Below, in pieces: positions 17,021 to 26,515 of a stretch of 64,000 bases of DNA. The stretch comes from Halomonas sp. 328 (GTDB lineage Bacteria > Pseudomonadota > Gammaproteobacteria > Pseudomonadales > Halomonadaceae). Each line of letters begins with the position of its first letter. Position 1 is the first letter of the stretch. A program made the position numbers and the translations under genes. Below the pieces are notes generated by a model, which was not told the origin of the DNA, made no database searches, and was given only the letters and a program-made list of their open reading frames with translations. The stretch spans positions 1 to 64,000 of the forward strand of contig NZ_JADOTW010000015.1 in assembly GCF_015645095.1 (NCBI RefSeq), written 5' to 3'.

Positions 17021-17860
17021 ATGCACGTCCAGAATGTCGATTTCACCCAGGATGATGCCCGTCAACGCTTCGTCGCTTCGCTGCGCGAGACCGGTTTCGC
17101 GGTACTGCGCAACCACCCCCTGCCGCCGGAACTGCTGACCTCGATCTACCGCCACTGGCTGGCCTTCTTCCGCAGCGAGGAGGCGCTGGACTGGCGCTAT
17201 GACCCGGTGCGTCAGGACGGCTACTTTCCGCCGGAGGTCTCCGAGACCGCCAAGGGACAGAGCGTCAAGGATCTCAAGGAGTACTACCACGTCTACCCCT
17301 GGGGGCGGATTCCGCCGGCGCTGCGCGACGAGATCCTCGACTACTATCGTCGCGCCGAGACCCTGGCGGCGACCCTGCTGGGCTGGATCGAGGCCGAGAC
17401 CCCGGCCGAGATCGCCGCTCACTTCCGGGAGCCCCTGTCGCGGATGATCGAGGACAGCCAGCAGACCCTGCTGCGGGTGCTGCATTATCCGCCCCTGGGC
17501 GGCGACGAGCTGCCCGGGGCGGTGCGTGCCGCGGCCCATGAGGACATCAACCTGATCACCGTGCTGCCGGCGGCCAACGAGCCGGGACTCGAGGTGCGCA
17601 CCCGGGAGGGGGAGTGGCTGGCAGTGCCCTGCGATCCGGGCCAACTGGTGATCAATGTGGGGGACATGCTCCAGGAAGCCTCCCGGGGCCATTTCCCTTC
17701 CACGACCCACCGGGTGGTCAACCCCAGCGGAGCGGCGCGGGAGCAGTCCCGGGTGTCGCTGCCGCTGTTCCTGCATCCGCGCCCCGAGGTGGTGCTCTCC
17801 GAGCGGCATACCGCCGACAGCTACCTCAAGGAGCGGCTGAGGGAACTGGGGGTGCTCTGA
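17021..17860 (+). CDS. Isopenicillin-N-synthase-like 2-oxoglutarate/Fe(II) oxygenase
   Basis: A 279-residue double-stranded beta-helix oxygenase. The iron triad is visible as H173-x-D175 (AAHEDINLITVL) and H230 (STTHRVVNP). R244-x-S246 (SRVSLPLF) would bind the 2-oxoglutarate carboxylate. The N-terminal FVASLRETGFAVLRNH strand is typical of the IPNS/flavonol synthase type. It hydroxylates or oxidises an unknown small molecule. A LysE-type exporter gene begins three bases after the stop, so substrate oxidation and amino-acid export could be linked (inference). Confidence 0.9.
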   Translation: MHVQNVDFTQDDARQRFVASLRETGFAVLRNHPLPPELLTSIYRHWLAFFRSEEALDWRYDPVRQDGYFPPEVSETAKGQSVKDLKEYYHVYPWGRIPPALRDEILDYYRRAETLAATLLGWIEAETPAEIAAHFREPLSRMIEDSQQTLLRVLHYPPLGGDELPGAVRAAAHEDINLITVLPAANEPGLEVRTREGEWLAVPCDPGQLVINVGDMLQEASRGHFPSTTHRVVNPSGAAREQSRVSLPLFLHPRPEVVLSERHTADSYLKERLRELGVL

Positions 17861-17863
17861 GCC

Positions 17864-18511
17864 ATGTGGATCGATGCCCAGTTCTGGCCTTTCCTGGTGG
17901 CCATCACCCTGCTGACCCTGAGCCCCGGGGTCGATACCCTGCTGGTGATTCGCAACGCCAGCCGTGGCGGGGTTCGCGATGGCGTGTTGACCAGCCTGGC
18001 GATCTGCTGCGGGCTCTTCGTGCATGCCGCGATCTCGGCGCTGGGGATCTCGCTGATCCTGCTGCAATCGGCCTGGGCCTTCTCGCTGCTCAAGCTGGCC
18101 GGCGCCGGCTACCTGATCTGGCTTGGCCTGCAGAGCCTGCTCAGCGCCCGCCGCGGACGCCTGTTGCCGGTGGCCGGGGTACGCGGCGCCGCCAGCCGGC
18201 GGGTGCCGGTCTGGCAGCCGCTGCGGGAAGGGTTCCTCTCCAATGTGCTCAACCCCAAGACGGTGGTCTTCTACATGGCCTTCCTGCCCCAGTTTATCGC
18301 CCCCGGGGATCCGGCCCTGGCCAAGTCGCTGTTCCTGGCCGGGGTGCACTTCGTGATCGCCAACCTGTGGCAGATCAGCCTCGCCTTGATGGTGAGCAGC
18401 GCCGGCCACTGGTTGGCCAAGCGCTGGGTCGCACGGGGCCTGGATGGCGTGACCGGGGCGGTGATGGTGGCTCTGGGGATCAGGCTGGCCCTGGAGCGCC
18501 AGCCCGGCTAA
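17864..18511 (+). CDS. LysE/RhtB-family exporter
   Basis: A 215-residue membrane protein with about six helices. The family signature near the N-terminus is LLTLSPGVDTLLVIRNASRGGVRDG (LSPGP-type), and the central segment is EGFLSNVLNPKTVVFYMAFLPQF. LysE/RhtB proteins export amino acids such as lysine, homoserine or threonine. It begins three bases after the oxygenase gene and is almost certainly co-transcribed with it. Confidence 0.92.
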   Translation: MWIDAQFWPFLVAITLLTLSPGVDTLLVIRNASRGGVRDGVLTSLAICCGLFVHAAISALGISLILLQSAWAFSLLKLAGAGYLIWLGLQSLLSARRGRLLPVAGVRGAASRRVPVWQPLREGFLSNVLNPKTVVFYMAFLPQFIAPGDPALAKSLFLAGVHFVIANLWQISLALMVSSAGHWLAKRWVARGLDGVTGAVMVALGIRLALERQPG

Positions 18512-18566
18512 CCCCCCCGGCCGGCGTCCGGAACGGTAAGCCATCAGCTTGAAGCTGGAAGAAATT

Positions 18567-18592
18567 CGCCCCCATGGCTTGCCATGGGGGCG
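18567..18592. terminator. Hairpin between LysE exporter and slt
   Basis: CGCCCCCATGGC (18567-18578), TT, GCCATGGGGGCG (18581-18592): a perfect 12-bp stem between two convergent genes. Confidence 0.75.
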
Positions 18593-18636
18593 ATTCACAT
18601 CAGGCTGTTATCCAGCTTCCAGCGAAGCCCGGGCGT

Positions 18637-20610
18637 CTATTGTCGAGCCAGTAGCGAGGTATCGTAGCTGCCGTTGGCCTCGCTGGCACTCAGCAGGGCG
18701 ATACCGCGGCTCTCGCCGCCATTGGCCAGGCTCTCGAAGATCACCCGATAGGTCATGATCGCCTGCACATAGTCGCGGGTCTCGCGAAAGGGAATGCTCT
18801 CCACGAAGAGGTCGAACTCCCGGGGCGAGTCGCGCAGCCAGCGATCGACCCGACCGGGGCCGGCGTTGTAGGCGGCGGCCGCCGCCAGGCGGTTGCCGCT
18901 GTAGCGGCCCAGCATGTCGCCGAGATAGGTACTGCCCAGGCGAATATTGAGCTCCGGCTCCAGGACCCCGTAGGGCCCCGGATCGGCGAGGCCCAGCTGG
19001 CGACTGACCAGGGTCGCGGTGCCCGGCATCAACTGCATCAGGCCCCGGGCGCCGGCGGGGGAGAGGGCCTCGGCATTGTAGGCACTCTCGCGGCGGGCAA
19101 TGGCCATCAGCAGGTAGGGATCGACCCCGGCTTCACCGCCCCAGCGCTGGAAGCTGTCGCGGTAGGCGGCGGGAAAGCGCCATTCCAGGGCGTCCCACAT
19201 CCGTCCCGCGATGGTGGTCTGCACCAGCTTGGCATGCCAGCCCTGGCTTGCCGCGTAGTCGGCCAGCCTTCGTGCGGTCTCGCCATCGGCGCGCGCCACG
19301 GCCCCCAGCCACTCGCTGTTGGCCAGGCCCGGTTCGTTGATGCGCCGCAGTGCCTCGGTGCGGCGCACCACCGGCCACTGGGCCACCTCGCGGCGCTCGG
19401 CTTCGCTGTAGCGGTTGCGTTCATCGCCCAGGGCATAAGGCCGGCCGAGGCGGTCGGCGGCGGCGAAGGCGAAGAAGCTGCGCCCCTCGGCGGCGCGCTC
19501 GTAGGCGGCCTGGGCTCCCGGGCTATCGCCGAGCTGTTCCAGGGCGCGGGCCTGCCAGTATTGCCAGCGACTGTTATGGCGGGTGTCGTCGGGCATCAGG
19601 GCGATCCAGTCCCGCGCCCCACGCCAGTCCCGGGCGCCCAGGGCGGTACGCACCCGCAGCTCCAGCAGGTCGCCGGTGGCCAGGCGTGGCAGCGCCTCGT
19701 CGACCCAGGCACGGTTCTCGGGGACATTGCGCACCATGGAGTAGAAGGCCAGGTCCCGCTCGATGGCCTGGCGGCGCTCCTCGCCCAGCTCGAGTCGCGG
19801 CGCCAGGCGGCGCCAGGTGCTCAGGGCGGCGGCGGTATCGGCTCGGGTCAGGCCATGCATGGCGCCGCTGACCAGGCCGGGGGTCGCCGGGTGATCGCCG
19901 AGGCGGGGAGCCGCCTCGGCGATGGCGGCATAGTCGCCGCGGACTCGCTCATAGGCGTCCAGGGCCGGCTGCCAGCCGCTGCCCAACTGGCGGCCCAGGA
20001 AGCCGGCCAGCCCGGTCTCGCCGGCCTTCCAGGCCAGGATCAGGCGCTCCCAGGTCTCGGGCTCGCCGATCACCCCCTGGGCGCGAAGGCGTGAGAAGAG
20101 CGGGTTGCAGGCATCCGGTTGGGAGCGTCCCGCGAACCAGAGTGACAGGCCGCCCCGGGCCGCCGCCTCGGGGTCGCGGTCGAGCAGGGCGTCATAGTAG
20201 TAGCACTGTCGCTCGGTGCCCTCCGGGGCGCCGTCGCTGACCGCCAGCAGGCGGGCCTTGTCACCGGCCTGGCCGTAGCGGGTGATCGCCTGGTTGCGCA
20301 TCCAGCCGGCCAAGGGCGAGTCCTGGTGGCGCTCGATATAAGCCAGCACCTCGGCGGGTTGCGCCTGGGGCAGCCGCGCTCGCAGGCGGTGGTACTCCAC
20401 GTAGCCGGCCAGCACATGGCCCTCGATGGCGGCCTCGTCGATACGGCTCCACTGTTGATCGCGGGCCGCGCTCAGTGCCTCGCGCAGGGCACGGTCATCG
20501 GCCTGGACGGCCTGGGCCAGTGGCAGGCAGAGGGCGGTGGCGGTGGCCAGGGAGATCAGACGACGCTTGAGCTGGGCGGGATGGAAGGGAGAGTTGCGAT
20601 TCGGGGCCAT
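18637..20610 (-). CDS. slt: Soluble lytic murein transglycosylase (Slt70 type)
   Basis: A 657-residue periplasmic enzyme. A signal peptide (LISLATATALCLPLAQAVQA) is followed by a long alpha-superhelical (U- and L-type) region. The C-terminal SLT domain carries the catalytic glutamate at about residue 508 in RRESAYNAEALSPAGARG, then LMQLMPGTA and AAAYNAGPGRVDRWL. It cleaves peptidoglycan between MurNAc and GlcNAc to form 1,6-anhydro products. The start at 20610 has AGGA eight bases upstream; an ATG at 20667 would put an unlikely charged extension before the signal peptide. Confidence 0.94.
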   Translation of the reverse strand: MAPNRNSPFHPAQLKRRLISLATATALCLPLAQAVQADDRALREALSAARDQQWSRIDEAAIEGHVLAGYVEYHRLRARLPQAQPAEVLAYIERHQDSPLAGWMRNQAITRYGQAGDKARLLAVSDGAPEGTERQCYYYDALLDRDPEAAARGGLSLWFAGRSQPDACNPLFSRLRAQGVIGEPETWERLILAWKAGETGLAGFLGRQLGSGWQPALDAYERVRGDYAAIAEAAPRLGDHPATPGLVSGAMHGLTRADTAAALSTWRRLAPRLELGEERRQAIERDLAFYSMVRNVPENRAWVDEALPRLATGDLLELRVRTALGARDWRGARDWIALMPDDTRHNSRWQYWQARALEQLGDSPGAQAAYERAAEGRSFFAFAAADRLGRPYALGDERNRYSEAERREVAQWPVVRRTEALRRINEPGLANSEWLGAVARADGETARRLADYAASQGWHAKLVQTTIAGRMWDALEWRFPAAYRDSFQRWGGEAGVDPYLLMAIARRESAYNAEALSPAGARGLMQLMPGTATLVSRQLGLADPGPYGVLEPELNIRLGSTYLGDMLGRYSGNRLAAAAAYNAGPGRVDRWLRDSPREFDLFVESIPFRETRDYVQAIMTYRVIFESLANGGESRGIALLSASEANGSYDTSLLARQ

Positions 20611-20790
20611 GGCGAATTCCTGGGCGTCATGCTGAGAGGGGCGTGGCATCCCTTCATCCTCGCCCATCTGACGCCGTCTGAGTAGTGTCGCCGTGAACCG
20701 ACATGGATAGTGGGGCCCGGGGCCGAGGCGTGTTTCGCGGAGAGTAAGCCTGGCCGTGAAGATTGCGGCGGCGGGGCGATCGGCGCTAGA

Positions 20791-20809
20791 TTAAAACAAT
20801 TGTTCGAAT
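20791..20809. promoter_or_regulatory. Operator-like palindrome (AACANNTGTT type), copy 1
   Basis: TTAAAACAATTGTTCGAAT lies just upstream of the thioesterase pair and contains the perfect palindrome AACAATTGTT (20795-20804). It matches TTAGAACAAGTGTTTGATC at 31005-31023 in 15 of 19 positions, and that site also lies in a promoter region. The form resembles operators of TetR-type regulators. The regulator is not identified. Confidence 0.5.
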
Positions 20810-20820
20810 TCGGGGGCGAC

Positions 20821-21318
20821 ATGCAGGCTGATGATCGACAGCGAAGCGAGTCAGAGTGGCTGGCGGCCATGAACCGCTTCGTGGGGGTGATTCCCCATAC
20901 TCGGGCCTTGGGCCTTGAGGTGACGGCGGTGTCGCCGCGCTTGCGGATGCGTCTGCCCTGGCAGGAGACGCTACTGGGGGACGCCCGGCGTGGCCTGGTG
21001 CATGGCGGGGTGCTGACCCTGCTCCTCGACACCCTCTGCGGCTCGGCGGTACTGCGCGGCCTGCCGGCCCCGGAGGTGTGTCCCACCCTCGACCTGCGGG
21101 TCGACCATTTCCGTCCCGGGGTGGCCGGGCACGACCTCTGGGGCGAGGCCTGGGTCGTACGCCTGACCGAGTCGGTGGTCTTTACCGAGGGGCTGATCTG
21201 GCAGGCGCCGGAGCGACCGCTGGCCCGGGGCATCGGCAACTTCGCCCGCCTCGGGGCCCGCAATACCCCACCGGGCTTCGCCGAGGCCCTGTTTGCCGAT
21301 TCGGAGCCGACGCCATGA
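20821..21318 (+). CDS. PaaI-type hotdog thioesterase (first of pair)
   Basis: A 165-residue hotdog-fold protein. The core VHGGVLTLLLDTLCGSAV carries the HGG and acid-residue motif that forms the thioesterase active site, and PTLDLRVDHFRPGVAGHDLWGEA follows as in PaaI-type acyl-CoA thioesterases. It would hydrolyse an acyl- or aryl-CoA; the substrate is unknown. The ATG at 20821 has a weak Shine-Dalgarno, and an in-frame ATG 16 codons later is an alternative. It overlaps the next, related gene by four bases (ATGA). Confidence 0.85.
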   Translation: MQADDRQRSESEWLAAMNRFVGVIPHTRALGLEVTAVSPRLRMRLPWQETLLGDARRGLVHGGVLTLLLDTLCGSAVLRGLPAPEVCPTLDLRVDHFRPGVAGHDLWGEAWVVRLTESVVFTEGLIWQAPERPLARGIGNFARLGARNTPPGFAEALFADSEPTP

Positions 21319-21767
21319 CCCACGACCCCCGACAGACCTGGCTGGCCGAGACCCATGCCCGGGGCGATATCGCCGCCTGGCTGGAGGCCATTCCCTATGC
21401 CCGCCATCTCGGCATTGAGGTGGCCGAGCGGCGTCCACGCTTCCTCTATCGGCTGGCGCCCAGGCCGGAGAATATCGGCAACCCCCTGCTGCCGGCCCTG
21501 CACGGTGGCGTGGTGGGGGCCTTTATGGAGACGGCGGGCCTGCTGGAGCTGATGCGAGTCGGGGAGAGCCCCCGGCTGCCCAAGATCGTCGACTTCGCCA
21601 TCGACTACCTGCGCAGTGCCCGGGTGGTACCGACCCTGGCCCATTGCGAGATCACCCGGGAGGGGCGGCGCCTGGCCAATGTCTCGGTGACCGCCTGGCA
21701 GGAAGACGAGGCCCGGCCGGTGGCCCGGGCGCGGCTGCATGCCCTGCTGGTTTCGCCCGATGGCTAA
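21315..21767 (+). CDS. PaaI-type hotdog thioesterase (second of pair)
   Basis: A 150-residue hotdog protein. LHGGVVGAFMETAGLLEL is the active-site helix, followed by PKIVDFAIDYLRSARVVPTLAHCEI. It is clearly homologous to the upstream gene in fold and order of motifs but diverged in sequence, suggesting an old duplication with possible heteromeric assembly. Translation is coupled to the first gene through an ATGA overlap. It is distinct from paaI in the phenylacetate cluster. Confidence 0.86.
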   Translation: MTHDPRQTWLAETHARGDIAAWLEAIPYARHLGIEVAERRPRFLYRLAPRPENIGNPLLPALHGGVVGAFMETAGLLELMRVGESPRLPKIVDFAIDYLRSARVVPTLAHCEITREGRRLANVSVTAWQEDEARPVARARLHALLVSPDG

Positions 21768-21775
21768 GCGAGGGA

Positions 21776-21803
21776 CTTGAAAAGCCCGTGGCGGGCCCCA
21801 TAT
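21776..21803 (+). promoter_or_regulatory. Sigma-32 promoter of htpG
   Basis: CTTGAAA (21776-21782), a 13-base spacer and CCCCATAT (21796-21803) match the sigma-32 consensus at every defined position. The htpG start codon is 67 bases downstream. Confidence 0.92.
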
Positions 21804-21870
21804 GACACCTCACTGCGATTTTCCGGCGCCTCGCGCCAGCAACTCCGTGATTCAATGAGGACCCTGCCAG

Positions 21871-23775
21871 ATGTCCACCGCCACTCATGAAGAAACCCTG
21901 GGCTTCCAGACCGAGGTCAAGCAGCTGCTCAAGCTGATGATCCACTCCCTCTACTCCAACCGGGAGATCTTCCTGCGTGAGCTGATCTCCAACGGCGCCG
22001 ACGCCTGCGACAAGTTGCGCTATGCGGCCCTGGACAACGACGCCCTCTACGAAGGCGACAGCGAGCTGCGCATCGAGATCGAGCACGACGGCGAGGCGGG
22101 CACCGTCACCGTGCGCGACAACGGCATCGGCATGAGCCGCGACGAGGTGATCCAGAACCTGGGCACCATCGCCCGCTCCGGCACCGCCGAGTTCCTGCAG
22201 CAGCTCTCCGGCGAGCAGCAGAAGGACGCCAAGCTGATCGGCCAGTTCGGGGTCGGCTTCTACTCCGGCTTTATCGTCGCCGACGAGGTCACGGTGCGCA
22301 CCCGCAAGGCGGGCAGCGACAAGGCCTCCGGCGTCGAGTGGCGCTCGAAGGGCGAGGGCGAGTTCAGCGTCGCCGACATCGAGCGCGAGGCCCACGGCAC
22401 CGAGATCGTCCTGCACCTCAAGGGGGACGCCCAGGAGTTCGCCGACGATTTCCGCCTGCGCAGCCTGGTGCGCAAGTACTCCGACCACATCGAGGTGCCG
22501 GTGCGCCTGCCCAAGGTGGAGACCGCCAAGGACGACGACGGCAAGGAGATCGAGGGCAGCGAGGTCACCACCTGGGAGACCGTCAACGAGGCCACCGCCC
22601 TCTGGGCGCGCCCCAAGGGCGAGATCAGCGACGAGGAGTACCAGGCCTTCTACAAGCACGTGGCCCATGATTTCAGCGACCCGCTGACCTGGAGCCATAA
22701 CAAGGTGGAAGGCAAGCTGGAGTACACCAGCCTGCTCTACGTGCCGGGGCGTGCCCCCTTCGACCTCTACGAGCGGGATGGCGCCCGGGGCGTCAAGCTC
22801 TATGTGCAGCGCGTCTTCATCATGGACGACGCCGAGCAGTTCCTGCCCCTCTACCTGCGCTTCATCAAGGGCGTGGTGGACACCAAGGACCTCTCCCTGA
22901 ACGTCTCCCGGGAGCTGCTGCAGCAGGATCCCCAGGTCGACAAGATCAAGTCCGCCCTGACCAAGCGTGGCCTGGACATGCTCAAGAAGCTGGCCAAGGA
23001 CGCCGAGGCCTACCAGACCTTCTGGAACACCTTCGGCACGGTGCTCAAGGAGGGCCCCGCGGAGGACTTCGCCAACCGCGAGAAGATCGCCGGCTTGCTG
23101 CGCTTCGCCACCACCCATACCGACAGCGCCACCCAGGACCAATCCCTGGCCGACTATGTGTCGCGCATGAAGGAAGGCCAGGAGAAGATCTACTACATCG
23201 TCGCCGACAGCTTCAAGGCGGCCAAGTCCAGCCCGCACCTGGAGATCTTCCGCAAGAAGGGCATCGAGGTGCTGCTGCTCTCCGACCGCATCGACGAGTG
23301 GCTGATGAGCCACCTCAGCGAGTTCGAGGGCAAGGCCTTCGTCGACGTGGCCAAGGGCGAGCTCGACCTGGGCGAGGTGGAGAACGAGGAGGAGAAGCAG
23401 GCCCAGGAGGAGACCGCCAAGGCCAAGGAGGCCCTGGTCAAGCGGGTCCAGGAGGCCCTGGGCGAGGCGGTGCAGGAGGTCAAGGTGACCCATCGCCTGA
23501 CCGACTCCCCGGCCTGTGTGGTGCTGCCGGAGCACGAGATGGGCTTCCAGATGCGTCGCATCATGGAGGCCGCCGGCCAGACGCTGCCCGAGGTCAAGCC
23601 GATCCTCGAGCTCAACCCCGAGCACCCGCTGGTGGCCCGCCTGGAGGGCGCCGAGGGCGACGCCTTCGGCGACCTGGCGCATATCCTCTTCGACCAGGCG
23701 ATCATCGCCGAGGGGGGGCAGCTCGAGGACCCGGCCGCCTACGTCAAGCGGCTCAATGCGCTGCTGACCGCCTAA
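21871..23775 (+). CDS. htpG: Molecular chaperone HtpG (Hsp90)
   Basis: A 634-residue Hsp90 of bacterial length. The N-terminal GHKL ATPase domain shows [26 protein letters not shown] and GQFGVGFYS. The middle domain has the catalytic-loop arginine region NVSRELLQQ, and the C-terminal dimerisation domain is complete. It is an ATP-dependent chaperone in the cytoplasm. GAGG lies about ten bases before the ATG. The perfect sigma-32 promoter upstream shows direct heat-shock control. Confidence 0.98.
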   Translation: MSTATHEETLGFQTEVKQLLKLMIHSLYSNREIFLRELISNGADACDKLRYAALDNDALYEGDSELRIEIEHDGEAGTVTVRDNGIGMSRDEVIQNLGTIARSGTAEFLQQLSGEQQKDAKLIGQFGVGFYSGFIVADEVTVRTRKAGSDKASGVEWRSKGEGEFSVADIEREAHGTEIVLHLKGDAQEFADDFRLRSLVRKYSDHIEVPVRLPKVETAKDDDGKEIEGSEVTTWETVNEATALWARPKGEISDEEYQAFYKHVAHDFSDPLTWSHNKVEGKLEYTSLLYVPGRAPFDLYERDGARGVKLYVQRVFIMDDAEQFLPLYLRFIKGVVDTKDLSLNVSRELLQQDPQVDKIKSALTKRGLDMLKKLAKDAEAYQTFWNTFGTVLKEGPAEDFANREKIAGLLRFATTHTDSATQDQSLADYVSRMKEGQEKIYYIVADSFKAAKSSPHLEIFRKKGIEVLLLSDRIDEWLMSHLSEFEGKAFVDVAKGELDLGEVENEEEKQAQEETAKAKEALVKRVQEALGEAVQEVKVTHRLTDSPACVVLPEHEMGFQMRRIMEAAGQTLPEVKPILELNPEHPLVARLEGAEGDAFGDLAHILFDQAIIAEGGQLEDPAAYVKRLNALLTA

Positions 23776-23801
23776 GCCCCGTCTCGGGCCGTCGCAACAC
23801 C

Positions 23802-23825
23802 AACACCCCGCCTCGGCGGGGTGTT
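23802..23825 (+). terminator. Intrinsic terminator of htpG
   Basis: AACACCCCGCC (23802-23812) pairs with GGCGGGGTGTT (23815-23825), with T-rich sequence at the end, 27 bases after the htpG stop. Confidence 0.85.
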
Positions 23826-23952
23826 TGCGTTGGTGCGCGGGTCAAGGGCGCGGCAGTCGAAGGAGGTGCGTTTAGGGGCTTCCCGGCAGGCGCGCCGCTT
23901 GGCACCTATGCTGAGGGAATGCCGCCGCCGCGGCCTTGTCGAGAGGGATGCC

Positions 23953-24543
23953 ATGACCCCCCGCTACGGAAGTACCAGCCTGCGCCTCTGTGATGCCCGC
24001 GACGAGAGTGCGGCCCTGGTGATCATCGATATGCAGCGGGCCATCGACGGCTGGGGCGAGCCCAGCAACCCCGACCTGGAGGCCAACCTGGCCGAGCTGC
24101 TGGCCTGCTGGCGGGGCGGCAGCGGCCATATCGTCCATGTGCGCCACTTCTCCCGCTCCCCGGGGTCACCGCGTCGCGCCGGGCAACCCGGCGCCGAGTT
24201 CAAGGACTGTGTTACCCCCGCCCAGGGCGAGCGGGTGCTCACCAAGCATATGGACAGCGCCTTCGTGGACACCGACCTGGAGGCCTGGCTGCGCCGTCAT
24301 GGGGTGGGGCATCTGGTGGTGGCCGGCGTGACCACCGGCCATGCGGTGGGCACCACGGTGCGTCACGGCGCCTGCCTGGGCTTCTCGCTGAGCGTGGTGG
24401 AGGACGCCTGCGCCTGTTTCCCCCTCGCCGACCTGGCTGGCCGGGCCTGGTCCGGCGAGGCCCTGCACCAGGCCAGCCTGGCGCTGCTGGCCGGGCGCTA
24501 TGCCACCATTACTTCCACTCGCGAGGTGGTCCAATATTTCTAA
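23953..24543 (+). CDS. Isochorismatase-fold hydrolase lacking the usual cysteine
   Basis: A 196-residue protein of the isochorismatase/cysteine hydrolase superfamily. Asp26 (VIIDMQ) and Lys98 (LTKHMDSAF) of the catalytic triad are present. The motif that normally reads GVTTxxCV is GVTTGHAV, so the nucleophile position is Ala131, codon GCG. Either it works as an isochorismatase-type (cysteine-independent) enzyme or it is catalytically altered. ATG at 23953 is chosen since the family fold starts shortly after it. No partner gene suggests a substrate. Confidence 0.82.
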   Translation: MTPRYGSTSLRLCDARDESAALVIIDMQRAIDGWGEPSNPDLEANLAELLACWRGGSGHIVHVRHFSRSPGSPRRAGQPGAEFKDCVTPAQGERVLTKHMDSAFVDTDLEAWLRRHGVGHLVVAGVTTGHAVGTTVRHGACLGFSLSVVEDACACFPLADLAGRAWSGEALHQASLALLAGRYATITSTREVVQYF

Positions 24544-24800
24544 CGCCCAGGAATAACCCTTTCATTATGGCGTCCATAAGCCGTTCCATGGTCTGGCGTT
24601 TGCCTTCATATCCTTGATAAACAATGGCTTGTCGTTGTTTTAACGATAAGCCCAGGGTTATGGTCGGGATAAGTTTTTTATATAAGTCAAAGTTTTCACA
24701 AAAGGCTTGCTTTTGCCTTTTTGGACTAAGGAGACTAGTAGGGATTTTCCTTATCCCCCCAATAACGTACCACCCATGAGTGGTGACACTGGACACGAGG
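24544..24800. other. AT-rich patch upstream of pntA
   Basis: Roughly 250 bases between the isochorismatase-like gene and pntA are markedly richer in A and T than everything around them. The patch includes runs such as AAGTTTTTTATATAAG and a small hairpin AAAAGGC/GCCTTTT (24700-24721). The minus strand is open for about 100 codons (24817 down to 24509), rich in Lys, Ile and Gln, with no recognised family and overlapping the end of the upstream gene. It may be a remnant of imported DNA, an unrecognised gene or RNA, or simply a promoter region. The rest of the gap up to 24927 shows no gene. Confidence 0.5.
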
Positions 24801-24927
24801 AGCGACTGCCCATGCATCCGTTGATGGATTCACGGCTCGGCGGGTTCCGGCCTGGCGAGGCCCGACCCGGCCAGCGAGGAGAGACCCGCGGCGACGGTAT
24901 CACTGCCCAGGGACGAGGAGGACGCGC

Positions 24928-26499
24928 ATGAAGATCGGAGCCCCCAAGGAGAGCGCCCGCGGTGAAGCGCGGGTCGCCCTGACTCCGGAGAGCGCCCAGC
25001 AATTGCAGAAGCTGGGACATGAGTGCCTGATCGAGAGCGGCGCCGGCGTGGCCGCCGGCTTCGACGATGCCGCCTACCGCGACGCCGGCGTCGGCGTGGT
25101 GGAGAGCGCCGAGGCGCTGTGGCGCGACGCCGAGGTGGTGATCAAGGTGCGCGAGCCCTCCGAGGCCGAGACCGGGTACCTGCGCGACGGCCAGACCCTG
25201 ATCAGCTTCTTCTGGCCGGCCCAGAACGAGGCGCTGCTGGCGGCCTGCCAGGCCAAGGGCGCCAATGTCATCGCCATGGACATGGTGCCGCGGATCTCCC
25301 GCGCCCAGAAGATGGATGCCCTGTCGTCCACCGCCAATATCGCCGGCTATCGGGCGGTGATCGAGGCGGGCAACCAGTTCGGGCGCTTCTTCACCGGCCA
25401 GGTGACCGCCGCGGGCAAGGTGCCGCCGGCCAAGGTGCTGGTGATCGGCGCCGGCGTCGCCGGCCTCGCCGCGATCGGCACCGCCACCAGCCTGGGCGCC
25501 GTGGTGCGCGCCTTCGACGTGCGTCCGGAAGTGGCCGAGCAGATCGAGTCCATGGGCGCCGAGTTCCTGTTCCTCGACTTCGACGAGAGCGCCGACGGCG
25601 CCGAGAGCGGTGGCTATGCCAAGCCCTCCAGCCCCGAATTTCGCGAGAAGCAGCTGGCCCTGTTCCGCGAACAGGCCCCCGAGGTGGACATCGTCATCAC
25701 CACGGCGCTGATCCCCGGCCAGCCGGCCCCCAAGCTGTGGCTCGAGGACATGGTCAAGGCCATGAAGCCGGGCTCGGTGATCGTCGACCTGGCCGCCGAG
25801 AAGGGCGGCAACTGCGACCTGACCGTGGCGGACGAGCGTGTCGTCACCGACAACGGCGTCATCGTGGTGGGCTACACCGACTTCCCGTCACGCATGGCCA
25901 CCCAGGCCTCGCTGCTCTACGCCACCAATGTCCGCCATATGCTGACCGACCTGACCCCGGAGAAGGACGGGCAGATCGTTCACGACATGGAGGACGATGT
26001 CATCCGCGGTGCCACCGTCACCTACCAGGGCGAGATCACCTTCCCGCCGCCGCCCCCCAAGGTGAAGGCGATCGCCGCGGCCAAGCCCAAGCCCAAGGAG
26101 AAGGCACCGACCCCGGAGGAGAAGCGTGCCGCCGAGCATGCCGAGTTCAAGGCCCAGACCAAGCGCCAGGTGACCCTGCTGGGGGCCGGCGGCGTGTTGA
26201 TGCTGCTGCTGGCGCAGATCGCCCCGGCCTCCTTTATGCAGCACTTCATCGTCTTCGTGCTGGCCTGTTTCGTGGGCTTCCAGGTGATCTGGAACGTCAG
26301 CCACTCCCTGCATACGCCGCTGATGGCGGTGACCAACGCCATCTCGGGGATCATCATCCTCGGCGCCGTGCTGCAGATCGGCTCGGGGAACTGGCTGGTG
26401 GTGCTGATGGCGGCCATTTCGGTGCTGATCGCCACCATTAATATCGTCGGTGGCTTCCAGGTGACACGCCGGATGCTTGCCATGTTCCAGAAATCCTGA
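24928..26499 (+). CDS. pntA: NAD(P) transhydrogenase alpha subunit
   Basis: A 523-residue subunit. The N-terminal NAD(H)-binding domain I begins [20 protein letters not shown] and contains the dinucleotide fold [17 protein letters not shown], then [10 protein letters not shown]. The C-terminal part, after a charged linker ([18 protein letters not shown]), has four membrane helices, as in E. coli PntA. With PntB it couples proton re-entry to hydride transfer from NADH to NADP+ at the inner membrane. AGGAGG lies six bases upstream of the ATG. Confidence 0.97.
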   Translation: MKIGAPKESARGEARVALTPESAQQLQKLGHECLIESGAGVAAGFDDAAYRDAGVGVVESAEALWRDAEVVIKVREPSEAETGYLRDGQTLISFFWPAQNEALLAACQAKGANVIAMDMVPRISRAQKMDALSSTANIAGYRAVIEAGNQFGRFFTGQVTAAGKVPPAKVLVIGAGVAGLAAIGTATSLGAVVRAFDVRPEVAEQIESMGAEFLFLDFDESADGAESGGYAKPSSPEFREKQLALFREQAPEVDIVITTALIPGQPAPKLWLEDMVKAMKPGSVIVDLAAEKGGNCDLTVADERVVTDNGVIVVGYTDFPSRMATQASLLYATNVRHMLTDLTPEKDGQIVHDMEDDVIRGATVTYQGEITFPPPPPKVKAIAAAKPKPKEKAPTPEEKRAAEHAEFKAQTKRQVTLLGAGGVLMLLLAQIAPASFMQHFIVFVLACFVGFQVIWNVSHSLHTPLMAVTNAISGIIILGAVLQIGSGNWLVVLMAAISVLIATINIVGGFQVTRRMLAMFQKS

Positions 26500-26515
26500 G
26501 GGGCGGAGAAAACTG

